This document shows, piece after piece, positions 36,330 to 47,157 of a DNA stretch of 64,000 bases. Source of the stretch: Flavobacterium rakeshii. GTDB lineage: Bacteria; Bacteroidota; Bacteroidia; Flavobacteriales; Flavobacteriaceae. The stretch lies in the NCBI RefSeq assembly GCF_009741375.1, contig NZ_WOWP01000054.1, forward strand, positions 62,001-126,000, in the 5' to 3' direction. How positions within the stretch are numbered: position 1 is the stretch's first letter; each line of letters starts with the position of its first letter. A program made the position numbers and the translations under genes. A model generated the notes under the pieces. The model saw nothing but the letters and a program-made list of their open reading frames with translations. It was not told the origin of the DNA and ran no database searches.

Positions 36330-36644
36330 ATGCAAATTAACATAAACACCAACAACCACGTTGAAGGAAGCCAAAGAATGAAAGACTACTTTAAAGGTGT
36401 AGTAGCCGATTCATTAAAACGTTTTGAAGATAAAGTAACCCGAGTAGAAGTTCACGTAGGTGACGAGAACAGCCATAAAGAAGGCGATACAGATAAAAAA
36501 TGTACCATTGAGGCACGTATTGCAGGCATGCAGCCTGTTGCCGTTACAAATCACTCTAACACGGTTGAAAAAGCTGTAGACGGAGCCATTGACAAAATCA
36601 AGAAAGTACTGGATACTACTTTCGACAAAATGAGAGCGCACTAA
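36330..36644 (+). CDS. HPF/RaiA family ribosome-associated protein
   Basis: A 104-residue short HPF-type protein. The sequence IEARIAGMQPVAVTNHSNTVEKAVDGAIDKIKKVLD fits the ribosome hibernation-factor fold (beta-alpha-beta-beta-beta-alpha). It would bind the 30S decoding centre in stationary phase. It lacks the C-terminal dimerisation domain of long HPF, as usual for short forms. A strong terminator follows. Confidence 0.87.
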   Translation: MQININTNNHVEGSQRMKDYFKGVVADSLKRFEDKVTRVEVHVGDENSHKEGDTDKKCTIEARIAGMQPVAVTNHSNTVEKAVDGAIDKIKKVLDTTFDKMRAH

Positions 36645-36665
36645 TAAACTAAATATTTTACCATG

Positions 36666-36699
36666 AAAAAAGCCGCCCGGGAAACCGGAGCGGCTTTTT
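36666..36699 (+). terminator. Terminator after the HPF gene
   Basis: AGCCGC (36671-36676) pairs with GCGGCT (36690-36695), and within the loop CCGG and CCGG pair around GAAA. An A-run precedes and a TTTTT-run follows, so it also ends the converging DUF6029 gene. Confidence 0.8.
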
Positions 36700-36732
36700 A
36701 AGTTAAGTATGTAAAGTATAGTAGTTTTAAAA

Positions 36733-38433
36733 TTAAAATGCTGTACTAAGCGATAGTGAAAAACCGGTACTTTCGGGCACAAAACGACACACACCACCTA
36801 CACATACAAGTCCGCCACGTTGCCTACCATAGTTAACCGCAAGCCTTGAAGCACCTATACGATAAGCACCACCAAAGTTGTAGTAATGATTTCTTTTTGA
36901 CTCATCATCATTACCATAGTTAATTATATCCCAAACGTAAAACGAATACTTATCGTTAAGGTTAAGCTCTACAGTACCACCTGCCCAGTTTTTAAAATCG
37001 GCATCGGCCCACATATGCTCACCCTCTACTCGAATAGATTTTGACGGCGAGAAGTTATAAGTCGCCTCAGCAGCAACTATATTGGTTTTAACCTTTTCAC
37101 CTCCTTGTAACCATTGTTTATTATAAAACTGGTTTACATAGTAAAAACCGGTATGCCAATTTTCAGAAAGTTTTTTCTTTACTTCAAGATTATAGTCAGA
37201 ATAGTATTTCTCACCTACGCCAAAAAATTTAGTATCATATTCTGAAGGTGCCAGTCTGTATGAACCCGGCAGATTATACCAGCTGGAAACATTAATACCT
37301 ATATTAGTACCATATTTACCACCAAGAGCAGTTTCGGGTGCTATATCATAAAAAATATCTATTTGCCCTCCGGTTTCGCCAGCTTTCATAATATCAGCTC
37401 CCTGAAAATCAACTTTTGCCTGAGCCTGATATACATATATATTTGCCAAGTTAGAGTGGTGTTGCTTTGTAAGTGCAGGTACAAAGTTTAATACCTTATC
37501 ATTAAAGTTTAAGCTTGTTGACTCAGCATTTACAATACTTGGTTCTCTTTCAGAAAGAAAACTCATATTCTCAATTCTTCTGAAAGTAGCATCAATACCT
37601 AAACCATTTGCAGAGTAACCTAAATTAAGTAGTACTGCACTACCCGGCTTAATAAAATCGTTGTTTATTTTATTCTGCAGGTCAACTACAGCGTCTTTTT
37701 GCTTGTAGTTATATTCTCCCGAAGCATAAAAAGAACCGTGAATAAAGTTTACCCTTCCTGCAAAAGCATTGGTGAGTTCATCAAAATTAGGATTGGTAAT
37801 ATAAGTTTTCTCATAACGACCAACATAAGTAAGCCCCACGGAAAGATCTGATTCTTCAAACGAAAGCAGCTTATCTAAATTGAAATCAGAGTCAAAACCA
37901 TAAATTTTTCCTTTAGCTACATCAAAACCTGTTCTTTGCTGACCATAAAGAGCCGTTAACCTAACATTATCACTAGGTCTATAAACAACCCTACCCCCTC
38001 TAAGAGCAGTATTGATACCTAAAGAGCGGTCTTCCCAAGCTCTTAAAAGTAATCCACTACCAAACTGTTCGTAAAAATAACCGGCAGTAGCATCAAATTT
38101 CTCTGACTTATAGCTTAAATAGTAGATACCTACATTAGTACCTTTAAACCCCGGATTATAGTTTAACAGTGCATTAGGTTCGTATGCCTCTGCCTGTACA
38201 CCTGCTGTCCAGTTTTTATACTGATAATTTAAATAAAGGTAGTTATTAGACCTAAATGGATCTTCAGGATGGTCAATGTTTCTTTCCTTATCATTAAGAT
38301 ACCATTGAGAATTAGATTCAAAACTACCGTAAACCTTACCATAATCTTTTTTCTCCTGTTCTGTATCTTCCTGTGCAAACACAGATGTTGTACATAACGA
38401 TAATGGTAATAAAAGTAATAGTGCCTTTTTCAT
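36733..38433 (-). CDS. DUF6029 family outer-membrane beta-barrel
   Basis: A 566-residue protein with a signal peptide (ends SVFAQ) and a long series of alternating amphipathic strands with Tyr/Trp girdles, ending in a Phe (SLSLSTAF). This is an outer-membrane barrel; the sequence fits the Bacteroidota DUF6029 family. It starts 4 bp after the TlpA-like gene stop, so both are co-transcribed. Function is unknown; the neighbourhood suggests a partner of envelope redox proteins. Confidence 0.82.
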   Translation of the reverse strand: MKKALLLLLPLSLCTTSVFAQEDTEQEKKDYGKVYGSFESNSQWYLNDKERNIDHPEDPFRSNNYLYLNYQYKNWTAGVQAEAYEPNALLNYNPGFKGTNVGIYYLSYKSEKFDATAGYFYEQFGSGLLLRAWEDRSLGINTALRGGRVVYRPSDNVRLTALYGQQRTGFDVAKGKIYGFDSDFNLDKLLSFEESDLSVGLTYVGRYEKTYITNPNFDELTNAFAGRVNFIHGSFYASGEYNYKQKDAVVDLQNKINNDFIKPGSAVLLNLGYSANGLGIDATFRRIENMSFLSEREPSIVNAESTSLNFNDKVLNFVPALTKQHHSNLANIYVYQAQAKVDFQGADIMKAGETGGQIDIFYDIAPETALGGKYGTNIGINVSSWYNLPGSYRLAPSEYDTKFFGVGEKYYSDYNLEVKKKLSENWHTGFYYVNQFYNKQWLQGGEKVKTNIVAAEATYNFSPSKSIRVEGEHMWADADFKNWAGGTVELNLNDKYSFYVWDIINYGNDDESKRNHYYNFGGAYRIGASRLAVNYGRQRGGLVCVGGVCRFVPESTGFSLSLSTAF

Positions 38434-38437
38434 TAGC

Positions 38438-38917
38438 TTACAGCTCCTTCAGTTTATTATAAAGTTCTTCTTCTGCTCCTTGGCTGTAACCATTATGTAC
38501 ATATACCACTTTTTTGTTTTTCACAACTACAGTATATGGTACATTTGCTATACCTAAAGCCCTCTTTAAGTCCTGATTAGTATCAAGAAGTACCTGATAA
38601 GGCCACTTTTTACCATTAAGTAACGGTTTTACTCTTTTTTGAGTACGGCTATCATCTACAGATACTGCTATGACTTCCATATTAAGCTCTTTAGACCATG
38701 CAGAATATTTTTCATTTATAGCATCTAGTTCCTTAATACAAGGTGCACACCAGGTAGCCCAAAACGAAAAGACATAGATTTTATCTTTCTCCGCAAAATC
38801 ACTCTTTACGTTATAACTTTTATTATCAGACGATTTAATTGTCACATTTGGCATTTCCTTTTGGGCATACATACAGGTACCCGCGAGAAACAAAAATAAC
38901 ATCAGAATCTTTTTCAT
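38438..38917 (-). CDS. TlpA-like periplasmic thioredoxin
   Basis: A 159-residue secreted thioredoxin-fold protein: signal peptide (LAGTCMYAQ), WCAPC with Cys57 and Cys60, and the cis-proline segment NVPYTVV. TlpA/ResA-type proteins reduce disulfides in the periplasm. Co-transcribed with the DUF6029 barrel, and divergent from a T9SS-exported thioredoxin-like protein over a 313-bp AT-rich region. Signal peptide Cys is not a good lipobox; a soluble periplasmic location is more likely. Confidence 0.88.
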   Translation of the reverse strand: MKKILMLFLFLAGTCMYAQKEMPNVTIKSSDNKSYNVKSDFAEKDKIYVFSFWATWCAPCIKELDAINEKYSAWSKELNMEVIAVSVDDSRTQKRVKPLLNGKKWPYQVLLDTNQDLKRALGIANVPYTVVVKNKKVVYVHNGYSQGAEEELYNKLKEL

Positions 38918-39230
38918 TTGTGTTCAGTTTTATAATTACAGTTTTCCAGTTAGGTCGCAATATTAAAAATTTTTTAACAGTAATCATCACTTTTTTTCTT
39001 AAAATAATTTTCTAAAAACCTATCGAATTAGTAGAGAAATAGCTTGATCTCTAAACTTTTAGTATAAATTTTACTACTTTTTCATAAAAAACTCCTTCAA
39101 AAGCAATATTTCTTATGTTTTTTTTTTGACATAAGTTTTTTTTACATACTTTCGGAAAAATTTTTCTATTATTTTTTTGTTAAAACTTATTTATTTAAAG
39201 AAAACTCTAACTTAAAACTACCATTTTTCT
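38918..39230. promoter_or_regulatory. 313-bp divergent AT-rich region with hairpin
   Basis: It separates the TlpA-like (-) and T9SS (+) genes. It is strongly AT-rich with many T-runs, and holds the hairpin CTTATGT/ACATAAG at 39112-39135 followed by a run of eight T. I see no clear -7/-33 pair, so the promoters cannot be placed with confidence. Confidence 0.45.
39112..39143 (+). terminator. Attenuator-like hairpin upstream of a T9SS gene
   Basis: CTTATGT (39112-39118) pairs with ACATAAG (39129-39135) around a ten-base loop of nine T and one G, followed by eight T. The form is that of an intrinsic terminator on the + strand, though no gene precedes it on that strand, so it may act as a leader attenuator. 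Confidence 0.35.
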
Positions 39231-40706
39231 ATGAAAAAACTATTACTTCTAGGATTAATGCTAGTAGGGACTTACAATGTAAAAGCACAACAATTCCCTA
39301 CTTTCTCGGCAGAGGACATTAATGGAAATCAACACTCTGTACAGGATTATCTTGCAGAAGGCAAAACTGTTCTGTTAGACATTTCAGCTACATGGTGTGC
39401 ACCATGCTGGAACTTCCATAACGCTCATACATTAGAGAAGATATATGAAACCTACGGACCTGGAGGTTCTGATGAAGTTGTTGTAATATTCGTTGAAGGA
39501 GACCCTTGGACTCCTGAAAACAACATTTACGGAGAAGGAACTTCAATAAACTACAGCCCACCTCGCCCACCAATTGGAGACTGGACTATAGGTGTACCTT
39601 ACCCTATTATCAACGATGATAACCTTATAAATGCAGTAGGACTAACAGGTTTCCCTTCTTTATACAGAATTTGCCCAGACGGTACTTATGCTCAAATACC
39701 AAACAGTCAAATGGGCGATATACAGAACATTATAAACAGCATGAATGTTTGTGGCACACTTGAAGGAGCTTCTAATCACGCTAAATTAGACAGCGAGGAT
39801 ATACGAGTTTGTGTTGCTAACGGTGATGCTGCAGCTAGTGCTTCTTTTACAAACTATGGTACAAATGCAATCACAACAGCTACATTTAACATTAAAAATA
39901 GTGCTAATGAAGTTGTAGCAACTAAAGAATATACCGGTAGTGTTGCAATGTATGGTTCTGCAACGGTAACATTTGATGATGCAGCATATGCTACAGGCGA
40001 ATACACTGTAGAAATAGCAAGCATTAATGGTGAAGTTCCATTTGCTGAAGCCAGCAAAAACATTAACGTTATTGAAGCTGCTGAAACCTCAATCAATGCG
40101 GTAGTAAAAGTTTACACAGACTATTATCCAGGTGAAATTTCTTGGGCTATTAAAGATAGCAACGGTACCACTGTTGCAAATGGTGGCCCTTACCAACCAG
40201 GTAATGCTGAATTTGGTGGTGGTGGTGCAGATGCTAATACTACAAAAACCCATTATGTAGTATTGCCGGAAGCTATTGACTGCTACTCTGTAGTTATGTA
40301 TGATGAATTTGGTGACGGATGGATATATGGTTCTACACCACACGGTATAGAAATTTTTAGTCATGACGGTACTGTTTCTATATTCCAAAAATTAGTTGGA
40401 TCTCTTGATTTTGGAGATGAACTAACTACCAACTCTGCATTCAAAACAAATGGTATTTTAGGAAATGAAACTTTTGAAACAGCTAAGTTCTCAATATATC
40501 CTAATCCAACAAACGGTATCCTTAACTTTGCTACACAAGAAGAAGTTAATGTATCAATTGTTGATCTTACAGGTAAAGTAGTATTTACAGCATCAAAAAT
40601 TAACGATGGTGACTCAATAAACCTAAGCTCTCTTCAGGCAGGTATGTATATTGCTAAAATAAAAGGCACAAGCACTGAAAGAATAGAGAAAATTGTTATA
40701 AAATAA
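39231..40706 (+). CDS. T9SS type A sorting domain protein with thioredoxin fold
   Basis: A 491-residue secreted protein. After a signal peptide (VKAQ) comes a thioredoxin-like domain with WCAPC (Cys56, Cys59), then beta-rich central modules with ASFTNYGTNAITTATFNIKNSA, a module typical of Bacteroidota adhesive/Omp28 proteins. The last ~75 residues are a type A T9SS sorting domain (FSIYPNPTNGILNF, then VDLTGKVV and LQAGMYIAKIKG, ending in ...KIVIK). The sorting domain sends it through the type IX secretion system to the cell surface. A surface-bound thioredoxin domain is uncommon. Confidence 0.92.
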   Translation: MKKLLLLGLMLVGTYNVKAQQFPTFSAEDINGNQHSVQDYLAEGKTVLLDISATWCAPCWNFHNAHTLEKIYETYGPGGSDEVVVIFVEGDPWTPENNIYGEGTSINYSPPRPPIGDWTIGVPYPIINDDNLINAVGLTGFPSLYRICPDGTYAQIPNSQMGDIQNIINSMNVCGTLEGASNHAKLDSEDIRVCVANGDAAASASFTNYGTNAITTATFNIKNSANEVVATKEYTGSVAMYGSATVTFDDAAYATGEYTVEIASINGEVPFAEASKNINVIEAAETSINAVVKVYTDYYPGEISWAIKDSNGTTVANGGPYQPGNAEFGGGGADANTTKTHYVVLPEAIDCYSVVMYDEFGDGWIYGSTPHGIEIFSHDGTVSIFQKLVGSLDFGDELTTNSAFKTNGILGNETFETAKFSIYPNPTNGILNFATQEEVNVSIVDLTGKVVFTASKINDGDSINLSSLQAGMYIAKIKGTSTERIEKIVIK

Positions 40707-40734
40707 TTTCTTAACAGAAATACACCTTATAAAA

Positions 40735-40770
40735 GCTATCGGGAATTATTTGATTCCCGATAGCCTTTTT
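40735..40770 (+). terminator. Terminator after the 491-residue T9SS gene
   Basis: GCTATCGGGAAT (40735-40746) and ATTCCCGATAGC (40753-40764) form a perfect 12-bp stem followed by CTTTTTA. Confidence 0.9.
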
Positions 40771-40806
40771 ACTTAAAAAAATAGCTTAAATGTTAAAATT
40801 ACACAG

Positions 40807-41541
40807 ATGAAAAAATTATTACTATTAGCAGGATTACTTTGTTTAGGATCACTTAATGCACAAATAACTGTAACTCATGATGGTGTTCCTTTTGAAAATG
40901 AAGAAGTATTTACTTACAACACTCCCGGAAGCGAACTAAAGATTTTAGTAACTAATACTTCTCAAACTGAAACTACCTATGTAAAAATAAGAGTAGACGA
41001 AGTATTAAACACCACTTTAGGTAACAATACAGGAAATAATGTACAATTTTGTATTTTAGGAATATGTTATACAGGAGTAACAGCAGGTGTTTCATATCCT
41101 CCAAATGACATTGTAGTTTTAGCTCCGAATACCTCGACTGAAGAAGCAGATCACTTTTACAGCTCTGACCCGGGGAATGGTGAAGGCCCTACACAGTATT
41201 CATTTACTGTACTTGAAACAGACGCTAACGGAGATCCTCTAAATGAATTAGTATCTTTCACTTACATATATTCACCAACTGCTGGTGTTAATGATTTTGA
41301 AACTCTGAAAAACATGGGGATAACTGTAAACAATACAGTAACAAATAACTCCCTAAATATTGATGCAACAGTTAATGCCACATTACAAGTGTATGATATT
41401 AACGGAAAAGTTGTTAAAACAGCTTCTATTGAAAACGGATTCCAGACAATTGATCTTTCATCTCTAAATTCAGCTGTTTATATCGCTAAGTTTATGACTG
41501 AAGACAAAAAGTCTACTCAAATAAAAATTGTAAAAAATTAA
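40807..41541 (+). CDS. Small T9SS type A sorting domain protein
   Basis: A 244-residue secreted protein with a signal peptide (GSLNAQ). The first ~150 residues form one or two beta-sandwich domains with two cysteines close together (FCILGICYTG), likely a disulfide. The C-terminal ~75 residues have T9SS type A features: LQVYDINGKVVKTA and LSSLNSAVYIAKF with KIVKN at the end. It lies between two CxxC proteins and is probably exported with them. Function unknown. Confidence 0.88.
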   Translation: MKKLLLLAGLLCLGSLNAQITVTHDGVPFENEEVFTYNTPGSELKILVTNTSQTETTYVKIRVDEVLNTTLGNNTGNNVQFCILGICYTGVTAGVSYPPNDIVVLAPNTSTEEADHFYSSDPGNGEGPTQYSFTVLETDANGDPLNELVSFTYIYSPTAGVNDFETLKNMGITVNNTVTNNSLNIDATVNATLQVYDINGKVVKTASIENGFQTIDLSSLNSAVYIAKFMTEDKKSTQIKIVKN

Positions 41542-41590
41542 TTTAAACCGGTATTTCCAATAGGTAGGTTTTGTAATATTTAAACAGCAA

Positions 41591-42640
41591 ATGAAACGCA
41601 TACTATTTTCTTTTTTTTCAGTTCTTGCTTTAATATTAAGTTCATGTTCATCTGATTATTTAATATTAGATTCTGTTGAAGAACATATATTAACTGCCGA
41701 TTTTTCGTCAAGAGAAATTGGATACCCAATTACTTTTACAGTTAGGAACAGTGATGGTGAGGACGTGACTTCTTTATCTACCATCTATATAGACGGAAAT
41801 GCTATTGAGGGTAATACTTTCACCTCAGAAACTGTAGAAACTTTTGAGGTTACAGCTAAATATTCAGGTCTTTTATCAAAATCTATTTCGATATATTTTC
41901 ATGACGGTACTGAAATTAACTTCAAAAAACGACTTCTTATTGAAGATTATACGGGAACATGGTGCGGTTACTGCCCTAGGGTTGCTCATGCTATTGAACT
42001 TGTAAAAGATCAAACAGAAAATGTTGTCGCTGTTGCTATTCACAGAGCAAGCCTTAGCCCTGCAAGTGCTAATTACGACCCATATACCTACGACAGTACT
42101 GAACTTGAAAATTTACTTGGTGCTGCCGGATATCCTAAAGGATATCTTAACAGGTTTACTAAATGGCAAGCACTGGAAAATAACAATATTGCCCAAGCTG
42201 TAAACCTTACTCAGGGAGAAAACCCTAAGCTTGGACTGGCATTAAGCTCTACTGTTGATAACGGAAATATAAATATTGATGTCAATGTTAAGTTTGGTAA
42301 GGACTTTAACGAACTTAAACTAGTAGTTTATGTTCTTGAAAACGGACTTATACACGAGCAACATAACTACACTACTTTTTATGGTGGCGATGATGTACTT
42401 GAGGACTTTGAGCACAACCATGTTTTAAGAGAGTGTATCACTCCTCTTTTAGGAGAAGCGATTACCGGAAACCTGACTATTGCAAACACTTTTACAAAGT
42501 CATTTAACGTACCAGTACCTGCAAATGTAGAAAATGCAGCAAACCTTGAGTTTGTGGCATTTGTAACAGATGCCGAAGGTAATGCTCTTAATGTTAGGAG
42601 TAATCACCCAGGTGAAGCTCAGGAATTTGAAGAATTATAA
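41591..42640 (+). CDS. Omp28-related lipoprotein
   Basis: A 349-residue lipoprotein (lipobox LSSC, Cys19). It has an N-terminal Ig-like domain, then a thioredoxin-like Omp28 domain with WCGYC (Cys125, Cys128) and EDYTGTWC, and a C-terminal beta domain. Omp28 relatives in Bacteroidota are outer-membrane lipoproteins of unknown function. It lies 49 bp after the small T9SS protein and closes the redox island, followed by a strong terminator. Confidence 0.9.
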   Translation: MKRILFSFFSVLALILSSCSSDYLILDSVEEHILTADFSSREIGYPITFTVRNSDGEDVTSLSTIYIDGNAIEGNTFTSETVETFEVTAKYSGLLSKSISIYFHDGTEINFKKRLLIEDYTGTWCGYCPRVAHAIELVKDQTENVVAVAIHRASLSPASANYDPYTYDSTELENLLGAAGYPKGYLNRFTKWQALENNNIAQAVNLTQGENPKLGLALSSTVDNGNINIDVNVKFGKDFNELKLVVYVLENGLIHEQHNYTTFYGGDDVLEDFEHNHVLRECITPLLGEAITGNLTIANTFTKSFNVPVPANVENAANLEFVAFVTDAEGNALNVRSNHPGEAQEFEEL

Positions 42641-42660
42641 AAAATAATTTTATATTTTTA

Positions 42661-42686
42661 AGCCTCCCCTACGGGAGGCTTTTTTA
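42661..42686 (+). terminator. Terminator after the Omp28-like gene
   Basis: AGCCTCCC (42661-42668) and GGGAGGCT (42673-42680) pair around CTAC, followed by TTTTT. Confidence 0.9.
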
Positions 42687-42698
42687 TTTCTGCCCATT

Positions 42699-43679
42699 AT
42701 GAATAGACGTCATTTTATATCATCTACAGGTAAAGCTGCACTGGCTACAGGAGCACTATCGGGACTTTCTAACGCCATTTTAGAAAGCCTGTTGACAAAT
42801 AACAGTAATAAACCTTTCTTTAAATTATCACTAGCACAATGGTCGCTACACAAAGCCATACTGGAAACCAAAACGCTTTCCAATCTCGACTTTGCAAAAA
42901 AAGCTAAACAACTGGGATTTGATGGTATTGAGTATGTATCCCAACTATATAAACTGGATGGATCTAACCAAAGTGCTTCCCTTAAAAAGCTGGTAAAGGA
43001 ACTAAAATTGAGAAGCAGTGATGAGGGAATTAAAAACGTACTTATAATGGTAGATGATGAGGGCGAACTTGCCGCTGCCAATAAAAAAGATCGTGATGAA
43101 GCCATTGCTAAGCATTCCAAATGGGTGGATGCTGCCGCCGAACTGGAATGCCACTCGATAAGGGTTAATCTTTTTGGTACAGGCACAGAGCAGGATTTTA
43201 ACCTATGGCTGGAAGCATCGGTAGACGGATTGAGTCGACTGTCTCAATATGCCGCAAAAAGCAACATTAACGTGATTGTAGAAAATCATGGAGGATTATC
43301 ATCCAATAGTGAAAAACTAACACAGGTAATAACAGCCATAAACCATCGCAACTGCGGAATACTGCCTGATTTTGGTAACTTTTGCGTAAAAAGACAGGGA
43401 GGTGAACGCTGGGGTACACCGTGTATTGAAGAGTATGACCGATACAAGGGCATGCTGGAAATGATGCCTTTTGCACAGGGCGTTAGTGCAAAATCATACG
43501 ACTTTGACAAAAATGGTAACGAAACCACTATTGATTACTATAAAATGCTTCAAATAGTAAAAGAAGCAAAATACAATGGTTTTATAGGCGTAGAATATGA
43601 AGGTAACCGATTGAGTGAAGAAGAAGGTATTCTTGCTACTAAAGCATTGCTTTTAAAAGCTGCAAATCAATTAAAATAA
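42699..43679 (+). CDS. Sugar phosphate isomerase/epimerase family TIM-barrel protein
   Basis: A 326-residue protein with a twin-arginine type signal (MNRRHFISSTGKAALATGAL). The body is a TIM barrel of the xylose-isomerase-like family, including IVENHGGLSS, LPDFGNF and GVEYEGN, where conserved Glu/His/Asp residues bind a metal. It is probably exported folded and acts on a sugar or keto-sugar. Its 3' end overlaps the converging DUF1080 gene by 13 bp. The pairing with DUF1080 resembles 3-keto-sugar metabolism gene sets in Bacteroidota. Confidence 0.88.
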   Translation: MNRRHFISSTGKAALATGALSGLSNAILESLLTNNSNKPFFKLSLAQWSLHKAILETKTLSNLDFAKKAKQLGFDGIEYVSQLYKLDGSNQSASLKKLVKELKLRSSDEGIKNVLIMVDDEGELAAANKKDRDEAIAKHSKWVDAAAELECHSIRVNLFGTGTEQDFNLWLEASVDGLSRLSQYAAKSNINVIVENHGGLSSNSEKLTQVITAINHRNCGILPDFGNFCVKRQGGERWGTPCIEEYDRYKGMLEMMPFAQGVSAKSYDFDKNGNETTIDYYKMLQIVKEAKYNGFIGVEYEGNRLSEEEGILATKALLLKAANQLK

Positions 43680-44554
43680 ACTACATATTCCTGCGGTAAT
43701 GCTTCAATATTTTTGATTTTAACATCTTTAAAATAAGCCTCGGCTGCTTCGCTTTGTAATTGTATTTTTCCTTTTGTAAGTGGGTAGTTTTTACCTTCTT
43801 CCACATAGCGGGAATTTTGAAGTACCATCACTACCTTCCCGTTTACAATGTGAAGGCTTTTATCGCCAAAGCATATTAGTTCGAGTTGGGTCCACTCCCC
43901 TTCTTCGCTTTCGTTATCTACACTCCTTAAGCAAAATCCGCCATACTTCGATCCGGTTCCTATAGGCAAAAAAGGTTGTTCATGTCCGGCAACGGCGTTC
44001 ATCATCCCTTCAGATAAAAAAGCCCTAATATCAATAGCCGCATTAGCTATGTTCCAGTAATCGCCCATGTGTCCTTCCATAATCTGGAATTCCTGCGAAA
44101 GCATCCAGGCACGCCAGTAATCTTTACCGCTTTCTCCTGTAGAATGGTATAATATACCGGTATCTTTAAGTTTATCTTCACGGGGAATCCATTTTTTATC
44201 ACCCCATTTTACTTTCACTTTTAAATGATAGTTTTCAAACTCCTCTTTAGTAAATACACAACCATAACGCTCGCCACTCACTTTTAAAACAGGCTCTCCG
44301 TTCTCCTCAATCATTGTAAACACCCCTTCAGGGTCATTATCATAACCCAGTGGTACAATAGCATTACCAAGACTATCTGTAGGTATACTTCCGTTATAAT
44401 CTGTAGTGTGTTTATAGCTAAGGTATTTACCCCATTGGGACATATTGTTATCCAGCAGGTATTTCCAGCTATGTTCTTCTTCCTGTTTCTGTTTACATCC
44501 GGTAAGGGAAATGGCTGCTAATAAAAATAACGTGGCAATAGTTGATTTAAACAT
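43667..44554 (-). CDS. DUF1080 (3-keto-disaccharide hydrolase) lipoprotein
   Basis: A 295-residue lipoprotein (lipobox LTGC, Cys20). The beta-sandwich is recognised by HLKVKVKWGDKKW, GILYHSTG, EFQIMEGHMGDYW and the end GKIQLQSEAAEAYFKDVKIK, all DUF1080 marks. Members are reported to cleave 3-keto-glycosides, the second step after a 3-dehydrogenase. A periplasm-facing or surface location is likely. It converges on the TIM-barrel gene; the two could act on the same keto-sugar, though transcribed apart. Confidence 0.88.
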   Translation of the reverse strand: MFKSTIATLFLLAAISLTGCKQKQEEEHSWKYLLDNNMSQWGKYLSYKHTTDYNGSIPTDSLGNAIVPLGYDNDPEGVFTMIEENGEPVLKVSGERYGCVFTKEEFENYHLKVKVKWGDKKWIPREDKLKDTGILYHSTGESGKDYWRAWMLSQEFQIMEGHMGDYWNIANAAIDIRAFLSEGMMNAVAGHEQPFLPIGTGSKYGGFCLRSVDNESEEGEWTQLELICFGDKSLHIVNGKVVMVLQNSRYVEEGKNYPLTKGKIQLQSEAAEAYFKDVKIKNIEALPQEYVVYFN

Positions 44555-44688
44555 GTAAGATTGGTTTTACAAACCGTGTAATATACCCTTTATTTTTTTA
44601 ACAAGCTATGCTAAAACCGTCATATACTAATACTTAATTTGCAAATCGTGTGCATAACGCTTACTTTTATGGCTTCATTACATTTGTT

Positions 44689-44889
44689 ATGCGTTACGTA
44701 ATAGCTTTTTTCTTCCCGTGGCTTTCCCTGTTCTTTCAGGGTAAAATCCTTTCAGGCATAATATGCCTTATCTTACAGCTTACTATAATTGGCTGGCTGC
44801 CTGCTTTTATATGGGCTTTTACCTCTTTAAACAGGATGTATGCCGACAGAAGGACACGCAAGATTATAGCGGCTATGCCAAAACGGTGA
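44689..44889 (+). CDS. YqaE/Pmp3 family membrane protein
   Basis: A 66-residue protein with two membrane helices: VIAFFFPWLSLFFQGK and ICLILQLTIIGWLPAFIWAF, the arrangement and P-W motifs of YqaE/Pmp3, linked to membrane potential and salt stress. An earlier GTG at 44650 would add 13 unlikely residues; a TTAATTTG -7-like box at 44634-44641 favours ATG 44689 with a ~40-base leader. Single gene. Confidence 0.82.
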   Translation: MRYVIAFFFPWLSLFFQGKILSGIICLILQLTIIGWLPAFIWAFTSLNRMYADRRTRKIIAAMPKR

Positions 44890-44936
44890 ACCTTGATATT
44901 ATCCCCTTACCTCAGGGATCAATATATATTCTTTAA

Positions 44937-47102
<2,166 letters not shown>

Positions 47103-47126
47103 TATAGCTCCGATTACTATACAAGA

Positions 47127-47156
47127 AGCCCTCCCTACACGGAGGGCTTTTTTAGT
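47127..47156. terminator. Terminator between GH97 and the ECF operon
   Basis: AGCCCTCC (47127-47134) and GGAGGGCT (47141-47148) pair around CTACAC with TTTTTT following; it lies between two converging units and can serve both. Confidence 0.88.
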
Positions 47157-47157
47157 T

